Both the position numbers and the translations under genes were made by a program. From Macrolepiota albuminosa (Eukaryota > Basidiomycota > Agaricomycetes > Agaricales > Agaricaceae), in assembly GCA_027475525.1 (NCBI GenBank), contig JAMWFC010000070.1:248001-312000 (forward strand): a stretch of 64,000 bases of DNA, in the 5' to 3' direction. Below the pieces are notes generated by a model. The model searched no databases, was not told where the DNA came from, and saw only the letters and a list, made by a program, of their open reading frames with translations. Each line of letters begins with the position of its first letter. Within the stretch, counting starts at the first letter, position 1. Below, piece by piece: positions 56,077-64,000 of the stretch.

Positions 56077-57763
56077 ATGTCGCATACGCCAACGCATTCC
56101 CCAACGCCCCCGCAAACCAACAAGGTCGCACCCCTTATGGCCTGGAAAGCCCGGGACGCGTGGTACCAAGCCCGTCTTGACCGGGAGCACGTGGCGGCGC
56201 TCGTCGAGCAACGTGAGTACTCCCGCGCCGCCCCCTTACTCCACTGACCTTTCCTTTTCAGAACAACGCAATATTCCTGCTCCGGAGGCGGGTCCAAGCC
56301 AGCTCCCGGAGCCTGCTCCTGCAGCGGGTCCCGGGGGTCCTTTGGGGTCAGGCCCCAGTCATTCTGCGCCTTCCTTTGCGCGGATAACCGTGCGTCCTCC
56401 CCGTCCCCCACCCCCTCCTCGCCCTAGACTTGCCGCCCCTCGGTTCCATCGCTCCAGGATGGCGGTGGGGGCCATCTCCGAGGTCCTGGACACCCATCGT
56501 GTTGCGTGGGCCAGTGCCACGCAGGAGGCCTTCGAGGGGGCGCTGGTGAGGCCCCGGGGCTTGCCTCCCCACGCCTGGTGTATTAGTAATGGGCCGGTAA
56601 GTAGCTTCATACCTTTGGTTTCAAGGCTGACCCGGGTGCCTAGTGCCTCCATTGTGCGCGCCGCTCAGTGCTGTGCTTGTTCGAGGTCCCATCCTCCTTG
56701 TCCCAACGTGACACTGCAGTGTGCGAGGCGTGCCACAACAATCATGAGCGGTGTTCCGTTTCGGCCCTTTGGAGGGCGTACTGTATGTCGTGGGAGCAGG
56801 GTTGGCCGTTGGTGGGGATCACCCGGAGGATGAGTGTGGAGGAGAGGGATTGGGTGGCGGAGCCGGTAGACGAGGGGGTGGAGCTGGAGGGGGGGGTGCC
56901 CGTGGCATCTGCGGGGGCGTCCAGCGGGGGGTCGGGGGTTCAGGGAGCCAGGTCGGGGGGCCAGGGGGCCATCCGGGTGGGGGGCCGGGGCCGGCCCGTG
57001 GTCCTCATCACCTGTCGGGTGACCCGGTCCGGCGCCCAGAGGCAGGAGGGGCGGGGGCGCCCTGATAAGGGCAAGCGGCGGGCGTCGCCTAGCCCCTCCC
57101 TGGAGCCTTCTAAGAGGGCGCGCTTGCCTTCTGAGACCCCTTCCCCAGTTTCCCCTCCACGTCTTTCCCCGGCAGCATTCTCGCCTTTGTCGGGGCAGCC
57201 CCTGGGGGCGGATGTGATGGCCCTTCGCGAGCGTCCAGGGGAGTTCGAAGAGGGTGGGGAGGAGGCCGTCACGCGTCGGGAGTCGGAGGCGGGCCGGGAG
57301 ATGCTTTGGTTGTTGGAGGAGGCTCGGGTAGCTCGGGGGGAGGTGGAGGCGGAGCTGGAGGCGTTGAGGGCGAGGTTGGGGCAGGGGGTGGGGATCCCGG
57401 AGCAGATCTCCTTGGGGCAGGAGCTGGTGGAGGGTCTTCGCCGTGATGTGGTGGTCTCGCATATGGCATCCTTGAGTGAGTCCTTTGTCGCTCGCCTACT
57501 TCCTTCTGCTGACGTCTTCAGGCTGGGCCTGGGAGCACCGTTTGCTCCTGGACGGGGCTGCCGCGGCCCTTGCTGTGCTACAGGAGGGGCAACACCCGGA
57601 GCTGACGACCCCCGGGGTGGAGCGCGGCTTCGACCTCCTGGGGCGGCTGGTGGTTGCTCACTGGCGAAGGAACGTGCCCGCCCCCGGCTCGTGGTTCGAA
57701 CGAGTCCTGGACAAGGGCGAGTCTCTCCCATCCTGGGAGCAGTTGGCGGAGGAGGTACTGTGA
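56077..57763 (+). CDS. Antisense gene C: Zn2Cys6-like protein with coiled coil, four exons, intact
   Basis: Exons 56077-56212, 56262-56596, 56644-57475 and 57522-57763, with GT-AG introns of 49, 47 and 46 nt, give 514 residues without a stop. Residues 1-45 form an N-terminal segment (MAWKARDAWYQARLDREHV). Residues 46-157 are Pro-rich, then helical. Residues 158-194 have six cysteines spaced C-x2-C-x6-C-x15-C-x2-C-x6-C, the layout of fungal Zn2Cys6 clusters with a long middle loop. A basic patch follows around residue 300. Residues of about 350-430 look coiled coil, and a final helical domain (SWAWEHRLLLDGAAAALAVLQ) ends the protein. It may bind nucleic acid, which is inferred only from the pattern. 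It is convergent with pol (stops 358 bp apart) and starts 124 bp from the polypurine tract. It is GC-rich like its element. Confidence 0.7.
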
Positions 57764-58121
57764 GAGCACGGTCCGGAGGGGATGGAGGAGGGGTTCCGAG
57801 GCTGGCCGGGGGAGGGGGGCGAGGGCCGGTAGTTTCTTTTTTCGCTTTTCTTTTTTGTTGTCCTTTTTTCTTGTCGTTTGTTCGTCCTGTCCAGACCCCT
57901 ACTGTAGAATATGTAAAGTAAAAAAATGTATATACTTGGTTTCCCAGAGTAAAAGGTGGTGTAAGGGGCGAAAGAAGACTGAAAAACAGAAGGCACTTTG
58001 CCCAGGTTCCGGGACACCACTATGAAATGATACTAAAAGAGAGTAAGATCTAGAAAGGGAAAGCAGAGAATATACATGGGAGTTGAATCCCTACTGAGCC
58101 CAGAGGCGGGGGTTACGCCCA
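57764..58121. other. Short region between the convergent stops of gene C and pol
   Basis: The first part is pyrimidine-rich (about 57825-57885). It then holds AATATGTAAAGTAAAAAA, which may serve as a 3' end signal for gene C. No gene. Confidence 0.45.
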
Positions 58122-58868
58122 CTACTGCCGTCTGTGAGTCCTGCGCCCGGGGAGGTCGTTTCCCGGGTGCCGTTGTTGAAAGTCCCGGAGTTTGTCGAGG
58201 GCGCCCTCGAGGTTCCGACGTGGTTCCCAAGTGTCGTCTTCCGGGCCGTATTCCCTCCACCGTACGAGGAAGTGGGGTCGTCCACGAATGTTGCGGGAGT
58301 TGAGGATGTCTTCAACTTCGTAGTGGTACTCGTCCTCGACCTCGACCGGGGGAGGAGGCTCAGGGCGTCGCTCGGGAAAGGGATCTGGGGGGTGTCGTTC
58401 CAGGAGGCGGACATGGAATACCGGGTGCAGACCTTTTAGTCCCGGGGGAAGCTCGATCTTGTAGGTGTGGGATGAGACCTTCTTCAGTATTTTAAACGGG
58501 CCGAGACGCTTGTGATCGAGTTTTGAGGAGGGCCGGCGGGTGCGGAGGTGTCGTCGATCTAACCATACCTTTGTCCCGGGGGTCCAGTCGGGGGTGTCTT
58601 CCCGTTTCCGGTCGGCGTGTTTCACGTAGGCCCAGTTCGCGGTGTCGATCTCTTCCTGGAAAAACTCGTGAAGGGATTGGAGATCCCAGGCGACCTCATG
58701 GGCGGCATGCAACGGGATGTCCCGGAGCGAGAGTGTCAGTCAAGGGTGGTATCCCTTGTTGGCAAAGAAAGGGGATACCCCGGTGGCAGAGTGCGGCGTG
58801 TTGTTGTAGGTGAACTCGGCCAGGGGGAGCTCGGCACGCCAGTCGTCCTGCAAGTAGTTGACGTACAG
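58122..58868 (-). pseudogene. Integrase C-terminus and chromodomain of element C
   Basis: The segment continues the integrase after a TGA near 58868, with another TGA near 58740, both where CGA fits. The [19 protein letters not shown] motif precedes a complete chromodomain ([38 protein letters not shown], given here only as its positions 58290-58190). Chromodomains of such elements bind modified histones and direct integration. The last stop is at 58122. Confidence 0.8.
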
Positions 58869-59506
58869 TCAGAGGTACTGCTCGAGAGACTGGTTGACCC
58901 TTTCGGTTTGGCCGTTGGTCTCGGAGTGGTAGGCGGTAGAGAGGTTAGTCTTTATTTCAAGTGCCTTACACAGGAAAGTCCAAAACTTGGACACAAAGAG
59001 AGGGCCACGGTCGGAGACGATGTCGTCCGGGAGTCCATGTTTGGCAAAGACATGCTCAAGGAACAGCTGGGCGAAGTCCGGGGCGGTGTCCGTGGTGTTG
59101 CAGGGTAGGAAGATGCCCTGTTTGGTTAGCCTGCACACAACGACCAGAATGGCATCGAACCCTTCGGATTCCGGGAGTTCGACGATGTGGTCCAAGGATA
59201 TGGAGGACCAGGGGCGTCGTCCGACTAGCAGGGGTTTCAGGAGTCCGTATGGTTGGTGTCGGGGGACTTTGGCCCAGAGGCAGGGTTCACATGATCGAAT
59301 GTAGCGAATCACGTCCTTCTTCAACCCTGGCCAAAAGTAAGTCCGGGAGATCAGCTGGAGGGTCTTACGTATTCCAGGGTGTCCCCGGAGCTTGTGATCG
59401 TGGTGTTGACGGAGGACGTCGTAGCGGAGTCAGGCGTGATCCGGGACGTACCAGGGTGTCCCCGGAGCTTGTGATCGTGGTGTTGACGGAGGACGTCGTA
59501 GCGGAG
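58869..59506 (-). pseudogene. Integrase zinc domain and catalytic core of element C
   Basis: The zinc domain (RQHHDHKL...CEPCLWAK) is broken by a 77-bp duplication at 59374-59527. The core shows the D,D-35-E residues in SLDHIVELP, VSDRGPLF and NGQTERVNQSLEQYL. A TGA at 59507 after VPDHA separates it from the RT ORF; element D has CGA there. Confidence 0.8.
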
Positions 59507-59527
59507 TCAGGCGTGATCCGGGACGTA
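59374..59527. repeat. Exact tandem duplication, period 77 (8 of 10)
   Basis: 59374-59450 is repeated without mismatch at 59451-59527, splitting the integrase zinc domain of element C. Confidence 0.95.
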
Positions 59528-61711
59528 GATGCGGCCGTCCCGGAGGAGGAGCTTTTTGTTGGGGGACAGGGAGAAGGCGGGGTCCCGGTCGGTTCTGTCG
59601 GGAGGGTTGCGGGGGTCGTGATCGGTGAAGTACTTGTCTCGGGGGGCGCGGCGGATCTGGCTCAGGGTCCCTTCGTCGTTTAAGATCAGTACGGCATTCA
59701 AATGTTCGGGAGGGATCACCACACGATGATTGAACGCATTGCGTTCCGCCTTGAACGACTTCTTGGGATAGACGTCCGGACGATGGGTGAGGGCATCGGG
59801 TTTGGCTCCGAGTCGTCCCGGGCGGTACTGGATCGTGAAGTCGTATTCCGAGAGGACCTCGGACCATTGGGCCTGCCGTCGACTAAGCTGTTTGGTCGTG
59901 GTGAAGTACTGCAGGTTGTTGTGATCTGAGTAGACCTGAATCCGGTGTCGGGCTCCCTCGAAGTAGGCTCGCCACTGCTTGAAGGCTTCGACAATGGCGA
60001 GGAGTTCCTTGTCGTAGATGTCGTAGTTGAGCTCGGTGTCGATCATGGACCGGGTGTAGAAGGCAACTGGCCGGGGCTCCCCTCCGTCAGGTTCCATCTG
60101 CGAGAGGATCCCAGCGATGGCGTAGTCGGAGGCGTCGCATTCCAGGATAATCGGGAGGGTCGGGTCGTAGTGCTGGAGTACGGGGGCGGTCGTGAAAGCC
60201 TCCTTGAGCAGGTTAAAGACACTCTGGCACTTACTGTCCCAGTTCCAGGCGACGTCCTTGCGCGTGAGCCGGTTGAGGGGTTTCGTGATACCGGAGTAGT
60301 TATCTATGAACCTCCGGTAGAAGTTAGCAAAACCCAAGAAAGACTGTACTTCCTTGACGTTCCGGGGCTGTGGCCAGTTGACGATGGCCTCAACCTTGTG
60401 GGGGTCCATGCGAACGCCGTTCGGGGATACGATGACGCCAAGATACTCAACCTCTTCCGTATGGAATGAACACTTCTCAGGCTTGGCGTGGAGGTTGTGC
60501 TCCTGGAGGCGTTTGAGGACTTGCCGGACATGCTTCTGGTGATCCTCCGGCGAGTCGGAATAGATGAGGATGTCGTCCAGGTAGACGATCACGAAGACGT
60601 CGCTCATGTCGTGGAAGATGTCGTTCATGAAGTATTGGAACGTGGCGGGGGAGTTAGTCATTCCGAAAGGCATTACAAGGTACTCAAACAGACCATACCG
60701 CGTGCGGAACGCAGTTTTCCACTCGTGTCCTGGGGCGATGCGGACGTTGTTGTAACCGGAGCGGAGGTCGATCTTCGTATAGACCTTGGCATTGCGGAGT
60801 CGATCGACCAGATTGCCAATGAGCGGGAGCGGGTAGCGGTTCTTCTTGGTGATCTTATTGAGTCCCCGGTAGTCGACACAGAGTCGGAGTGAGCTGTCCT
60901 TCTTCTTGGCGAATAGAACCAGGGCTCCGGCGGCGGAGGCAGAGGGTCGGATGAATCCCTTACCGAGCATTTTGTTGAGGTAGTCCTTGAGGGCCCAGAG
61001 TTTGACTTCTGACATGTTGTACACCTTGCCAAAGGGGGAGGCAGCTCCTTCCTCAAGGTCAATAGTATGGTCATAGGGACGGTGAGGGGGAATCTCCTTG
61101 GTGTCTCCTTCGGAGAATACGTCAGCGAACTCGTGGTACTCCGGGGGAACTACTTCTTGGAGGATTTGCTCCTCGGTTTTCTGTTCCGGGGGAATAGCGT
61201 CCCCTTGTAGGTGTTCTTCCGGGAGAGAGGGCAAGGTGTGTAGCTGAAACGTGGGAGTTCCATCCCTCATGAGGCGGGCGAAGGGGGTGGCCCCAATGAT
61301 CCTAATGTCGAGTGCGCTCGGGTCGATTGGGGTCGTGGAAGCATCGGCCGGAGTGGGTGTGGCGCGTGTCTGAGACCGGCAGGGGTAGTTCAGCCCTTTG
61401 TACTTGTTCCGAGGAATGTTTGGGGGTCGATCGGGGGCCTTGCGGTCTCGGACGGGCGTGGGAGGTGCATGCGTTGGGGGCGCGTCGATCGTCCCGGGGG
61501 TGTCGGGCGTCGGGTCGTTCCCTAGGGCCCGGAGGTGCACGGCGGTCGAGGGGTGGTCTTCGGGTCCCGGGAAGGTCATGGTGAGCGTCCTCCAATCGAT
61601 GTCGGGGTTCGTGTCGTGCAGCCAGGGTAGTCCCAGCACCATCGGGGTCGATTCGTGGAGTCGCGTGACCAGGAAGTCGGAGGTGAACTCGTAGTTGTTG
61701 TCCAGGGTCAC
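59507..61711 (-). CDS. RT and RNase H ORF of element C (part of pol)
   Basis: A 734-residue open segment that begins inside the second protease domain. RT motifs are complete: AKKKDSSLRLCVDYRGL, SGYNNVRIAPGHEWKTAF, the YLDD box (VYLDDILIYSD) and FLGFANFYRRFI. RNase H has ILECDASDYAIAGIL, KELLAIVEAF and YSDHNNL. The first ATG at 61711 is probably not the native start; the frame belongs to a longer polyprotein reaching back to the protease domains. The catalytic residues look intact, unlike in element D. Confidence 0.85.
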   Translation of the reverse strand: MTLDNNYEFTSDFLVTRLHESTPMVLGLPWLHDTNPDIDWRTLTMTFPGPEDHPSTAVHLRALGNDPTPDTPGTIDAPPTHAPPTPVRDRKAPDRPPNIPRNKYKGLNYPCRSQTRATPTPADASTTPIDPSALDIRIIGATPFARLMRDGTPTFQLHTLPSLPEEHLQGDAIPPEQKTEEQILQEVVPPEYHEFADVFSEGDTKEIPPHRPYDHTIDLEEGAASPFGKVYNMSEVKLWALKDYLNKMLGKGFIRPSASAAGALVLFAKKKDSSLRLCVDYRGLNKITKKNRYPLPLIGNLVDRLRNAKVYTKIDLRSGYNNVRIAPGHEWKTAFRTRYGLFEYLVMPFGMTNSPATFQYFMNDIFHDMSDVFVIVYLDDILIYSDSPEDHQKHVRQVLKRLQEHNLHAKPEKCSFHTEEVEYLGVIVSPNGVRMDPHKVEAIVNWPQPRNVKEVQSFLGFANFYRRFIDNYSGITKPLNRLTRKDVAWNWDSKCQSVFNLLKEAFTTAPVLQHYDPTLPIILECDASDYAIAGILSQMEPDGGEPRPVAFYTRSMIDTELNYDIYDKELLAIVEAFKQWRAYFEGARHRIQVYSDHNNLQYFTTTKQLSRRQAQWSEVLSEYDFTIQYRPGRLGAKPDALTHRPDVYPKKSFKAERNAFNHRVVIPPEHLNAVLILNDEGTLSQIRRAPRDKYFTDHDPRNPPDRTDRDPAFSLSPNKKLLLRDGRIYVPDHA

Positions 61712-62510
61712 GCGTCCCGAGTGAGACCTTTGGATGGGGCCGGAGGAGGAGGAGGTGCCGTCGAGGCGTTGCAGGCGGAGGGGCTGGTCGAGGGAGTCGT
61801 GGGGGAGGTCGAGAGCGTCGCTGATGAAAACTCCGGTGGCTCCGCTGTCGATGAGGGCCGAGACTGGTCCTGGGGCGCCGTCCAGTCTGGCATTGATGAC
61901 GAAGGATCAGGATGAACAGGACTGGAGTCTGGGGGGTGGTGGAGGCCCGTCCTTCGGGGTAGGGTCCGGGGAGTGGGGGGATGTCAAAGGGGAGTTGCTG
62001 GTCATTGGGCGTCGGGTCCCGGGTCAGGTGAAGGGTGAGGTGTCGCCAATTGATGCGGGGGTTAGTGTCTCAGAGCCACAGGAGCCCTAGGACCAGGGGT
62101 GCGGAAGGGTGAAGTTTGGTTATCAACATCTGGAGGGTGTAAGTCTGTCCGTTGGCGAAAGTAACGGGCATACACACGAAGTGAGTGACGTCCCCCGCTG
62201 TGAAGGCGTCTCCGTCGAAGAGGCAGAGCCGTACTGGGACCAGGAGTCGCTGGGCGGGTTCCGGGGCGAGGGTAGACCATGTTTTGTCGATGAAGTTGTC
62301 GGTGGCGCCACTGTCGACGAGGGTGTTGAGGGGAGTTCCGGAGGGGGTGAGGCAGGCTTTGAGGAGGAGGGAGTGCAAAGAGTAGGAGGGTAGATAAGCC
62401 GTGAGGGTGTCCTGTATGAATGTTGTAGAGCGAAGATGTGAGACTGGGGCGGAGAAGACGTCGGGGTCGATTCCACGATTTAGGGCGTCTTCCAGGTCTA
62501 AATCGCCGGG
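61712..62510 (-). pseudogene. Two tandem retropepsin-like domains of element C
   Basis: The first domain has LVDSGATDNFIDK (Asp codon 62313-62315) and ends VLGLLWL; the second has ALIDSGATGVFISD (Asp codon 61847-61849) and ends VLGLPWLHDTNPDIDW inside the next ORF. A TGA after LLWL and at least one frame change interrupt the C copy. Element D has the same two domains in one frame, so the duplication is ancestral to both copies. Confidence 0.7.
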
Positions 62511-62664
62511 TCGTTTTCCAAATACTTGTAGGTGGCGTCCTCCCCTTCGAAGGTCCAGGTGGCACGTCCCATGACCTGTCGTTTGGGTCGTTTTCCAAAT
62601 ACTTGTAGGTGGCGTCCTCCCCTTCGAAGGTCCAGGTGGCACGTCCCATGACCTGTCGTTTGGG
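62511..62664. repeat. Exact tandem duplication, period 77 (9 of 10)
   Basis: 62511-62587 is repeated without mismatch at 62588-62664, at the gag/protease overlap of element C. Confidence 0.95.
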
Positions 62665-62896
62665 GCACTCGGAGATGAAATGATCTTTCTCACCACAGAG
62701 TATGCAGACACCCTCCCTTCTCCGTCGTTCCTGCACATCTATCGGGACTTCGATCCAGGGTCGTCCCTTCTTTTGAAGCCGGTTGGCTCGGAGGGCCTCC
62801 TCGTCCCATTCGTCGTCGAAGTCGAAGTCTTCGGGGTCTTTCGGGGGTTCCTCGGGGCTTGGCACGTCGCCTGGGTCATGGGCGGCCACGGCGGCA

Positions 62897-63050
62897 TTGA
62901 GTTGGGCCTGGGGGTGGGCGCCGCTGCCGGGGTTAGCATTGGGCGGGCCGCGACTCACCAGGGGTCGGCCGCCTTGAGTTGGGCCTGGGGGTGGGCGCCG
63001 CTGCCGGGGTTAGCATTGGGCGGGCCGCGACTCACCAGGGGTCGGCCGCC
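62897..63050. repeat. Exact tandem duplication, period 77 (10 of 10)
   Basis: 62897-62973 is repeated without mismatch at 62974-63050, in the gag linker of element C. Confidence 0.95.
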
Positions 63051-64000
63051 AGGGAACGCGGGGGGACCGGAGTTTCGACCTTGGGGGTTGGGGGCTTCGC
63101 CGGGGGGCCAAGGGGGTCCTCCTCTAGGGTTCCAGGGGGGTCAAGAATTCGAATACTCGCTGCGGTCTTCCCAGTAGCGTTGGTCGATCTGCATGACGAG
63201 GGCCTTGTATCCGTCGTAGGAGGGTTGTTTTGGGGCGAGTCGGAGGACGTCCTTGATGCGTTGTGGCAGGGCACGGCGGAGGGCGTACCGGAGGGCGCTG
63301 TAGTTCCAACCTGTTTTGTAAGCTTCCTTCTCAAAACGTACGATAAAGGTGGTGAAACGTTCTTCCGAGCGCATCCGGAGGTTGAAGAGGTTGTCCTCGG
63401 CCTCGGCCACGGTGTCGTAGATTCCGAACTTCCCGGAGAACTCGTCGACGAAGGCCTGCCAGCGAGCGAGTGCCGGGTTGTTGGGGTCGAACTGGATGAG
63501 GGCCGTGTAGTGATCGAAGGCGATCCCCTGGAGGTACGACGTGGCAAAGGCCACCCGGGAGCTGTCAACCTGAAACGTGAGCGGCTTTGCCTGAAATGTA
63601 TTGAGATACTGAGTGAGGAAGGTACGCCATTTTTGGGGGTCCCGGCCCGTGAAAGTGTCAGGCTTTTGGATGTCCAATCGTCCTTCACGGGCGAGGGCGT
63701 CGTGAGCGTCGTCCGGTCCGGCAGCGTTGTGGGGGGGAGGGCCAGCATTGTAATAGTAGTAGTAATGATTACCCCCCCCCTCCTTGAGGGGGAAAAGCAC
63801 CAAGGGCGGGACCCCATCCGCCGGGAGGTCCTCCTCCGGGTGGCTCACCTGGGGGTCCACGCCTGGGAGGCCCGTTGTCCCAAGGGGGTTCGTTCCTGCC
63901 AGGAGGGGGCCCAGGTCTCCACGCAGGGAGTGGCAGAGGTGGAGGGCCTGGGGGTCGTCCTTGAGGTTCAGCTGAGGGTGGCGGAGGCGGTCGGGGAGGG

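Larger units (their letters stand above)
55046..64000 (-). mobile_element. Ty3/gypsy chromovirus element C with antisense gene, runs off right edge
   Basis: On the minus strand: gag (from beyond 64000 to about 62500), two protease-like domains, RT-RNase H, integrase, chromodomain (ends 58122), an antisense gene (56077-57763, plus strand), a polypurine tract and the 3' LTR (55952-55046). The 5' LTR is outside the window. It is the best-preserved member of the C/D family here. Confidence 0.8.
62511..64000 (-). pseudogene. gag of element C, N-terminus beyond window
   Basis: From right to left: a Pro/Gly-rich linker, a 9-G run (63772-63780) and NHYYYYYNAG, then the Gag core (KWRTFLTQYLNTFQAKPLTFQVDSS, FDHYTALIQFDPNN). 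A TGA at 63141 (CGA in D) is followed by a Pro-rich linker and an intact CCHC knuckle CILCGEKDHFISEC (about 62705-62665). Two 77-bp duplications at 62511 and 62897 shift the frame. Confidence 0.75.

Noticed and set aside
56940..57731. Long minus-strand ORFs opposite gene C
   Set aside because: GC-rich antisense frames stay open by composition; their Pro/Arg/Ala-rich translations lack domains and lie outside the pol frame.
6172..63050. 77-bp duplications as a new transposon footprint or recombination signal
   Set aside because: The sequences share nothing but length and are perfect; a fixed 77 points to an assembly k-mer.
1..64000. tRNA or rRNA genes
   Set aside because: No cloverleaf-like or rRNA-like stretch was recognised by eye; a tRNAscan/Infernal run would be needed to exclude them.

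Overview
The window looks like a transposon-rich tract of a basidiomycete (probably Agaricomycete) chromosome. The evidence is very short introns of 46-58 nt, a DUF6535/ankyrin membrane-protein gene of a kind known from mushroom genomes, two Helitrons, several chromodomain-type Ty3/gypsy LTR elements and a tyrosine-recombinase retroelement remnant. Almost all coding capacity belongs to mobile elements. Layout, left to right: (1) 1-5.6 kb, minus strand: an open Ty3/gypsy-like element with gag, protease and RT-RNase H in three successive reading frames joined by two canonical -1 slippery heptamers. (2) 5.9-11.2 kb, plus: an autonomous Helitron with Rep and PIF1 helicase in three exons. (3) 11.4-14.0 kb: about 31 copies of a 61-bp minisatellite bracketed by a 122-bp hairpin-rich direct repeat. 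(4) 14.0-18.4 kb, minus: a decayed AT-rich Helitron of another family. (5) 20.0-23.6 kb, plus: an unrecognised 363-aa ORF and a four-exon DUF6535/ankyrin gene, the best host-gene candidates. (6) 24.5-30.6 kb: two LTRs head to head, then gag debris and an LTR on the minus strand. (7) 32.2-33.9 kb, minus: RNase H plus tyrosine recombinase debris, DIRS/Ngaro-like. (8) 34-45 kb, plus: two related Ty3/gypsy elements (E and F) in tandem. (9) 45-64 kb: nested LTR elements. A minus-oriented element (A) interrupts F; a plus-oriented chromovirus-like element (D) is cut by element B, and B by element C, which runs off the right edge. Three LTR ends in region 9 (A, B, C) share an unusual layout: just inside the 3' LTR and polypurine tract lies an intron-containing gene on the strand opposite to gag-pol. 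In C this gene has four exons, 514 codons and a Zn2Cys6-like cysteine pattern. It is intact although the gag-pol of the same element carries several nonsense codons. Antisense orientation would protect such introns from splicing in the element's own genomic RNA. Elements C and D also encode two tandem retropepsin-like domains. Two processes distort the reading frames. First, many nonsense codons are TGA where a CGA is expected or is seen in a sister copy, as CpG deamination would produce. Second, ten unrelated sites carry perfect tandem duplications with a period of exactly 77 bp, which points to an assembly k-mer artefact and not to biology. Several breaks in coding regions are therefore probably not real.
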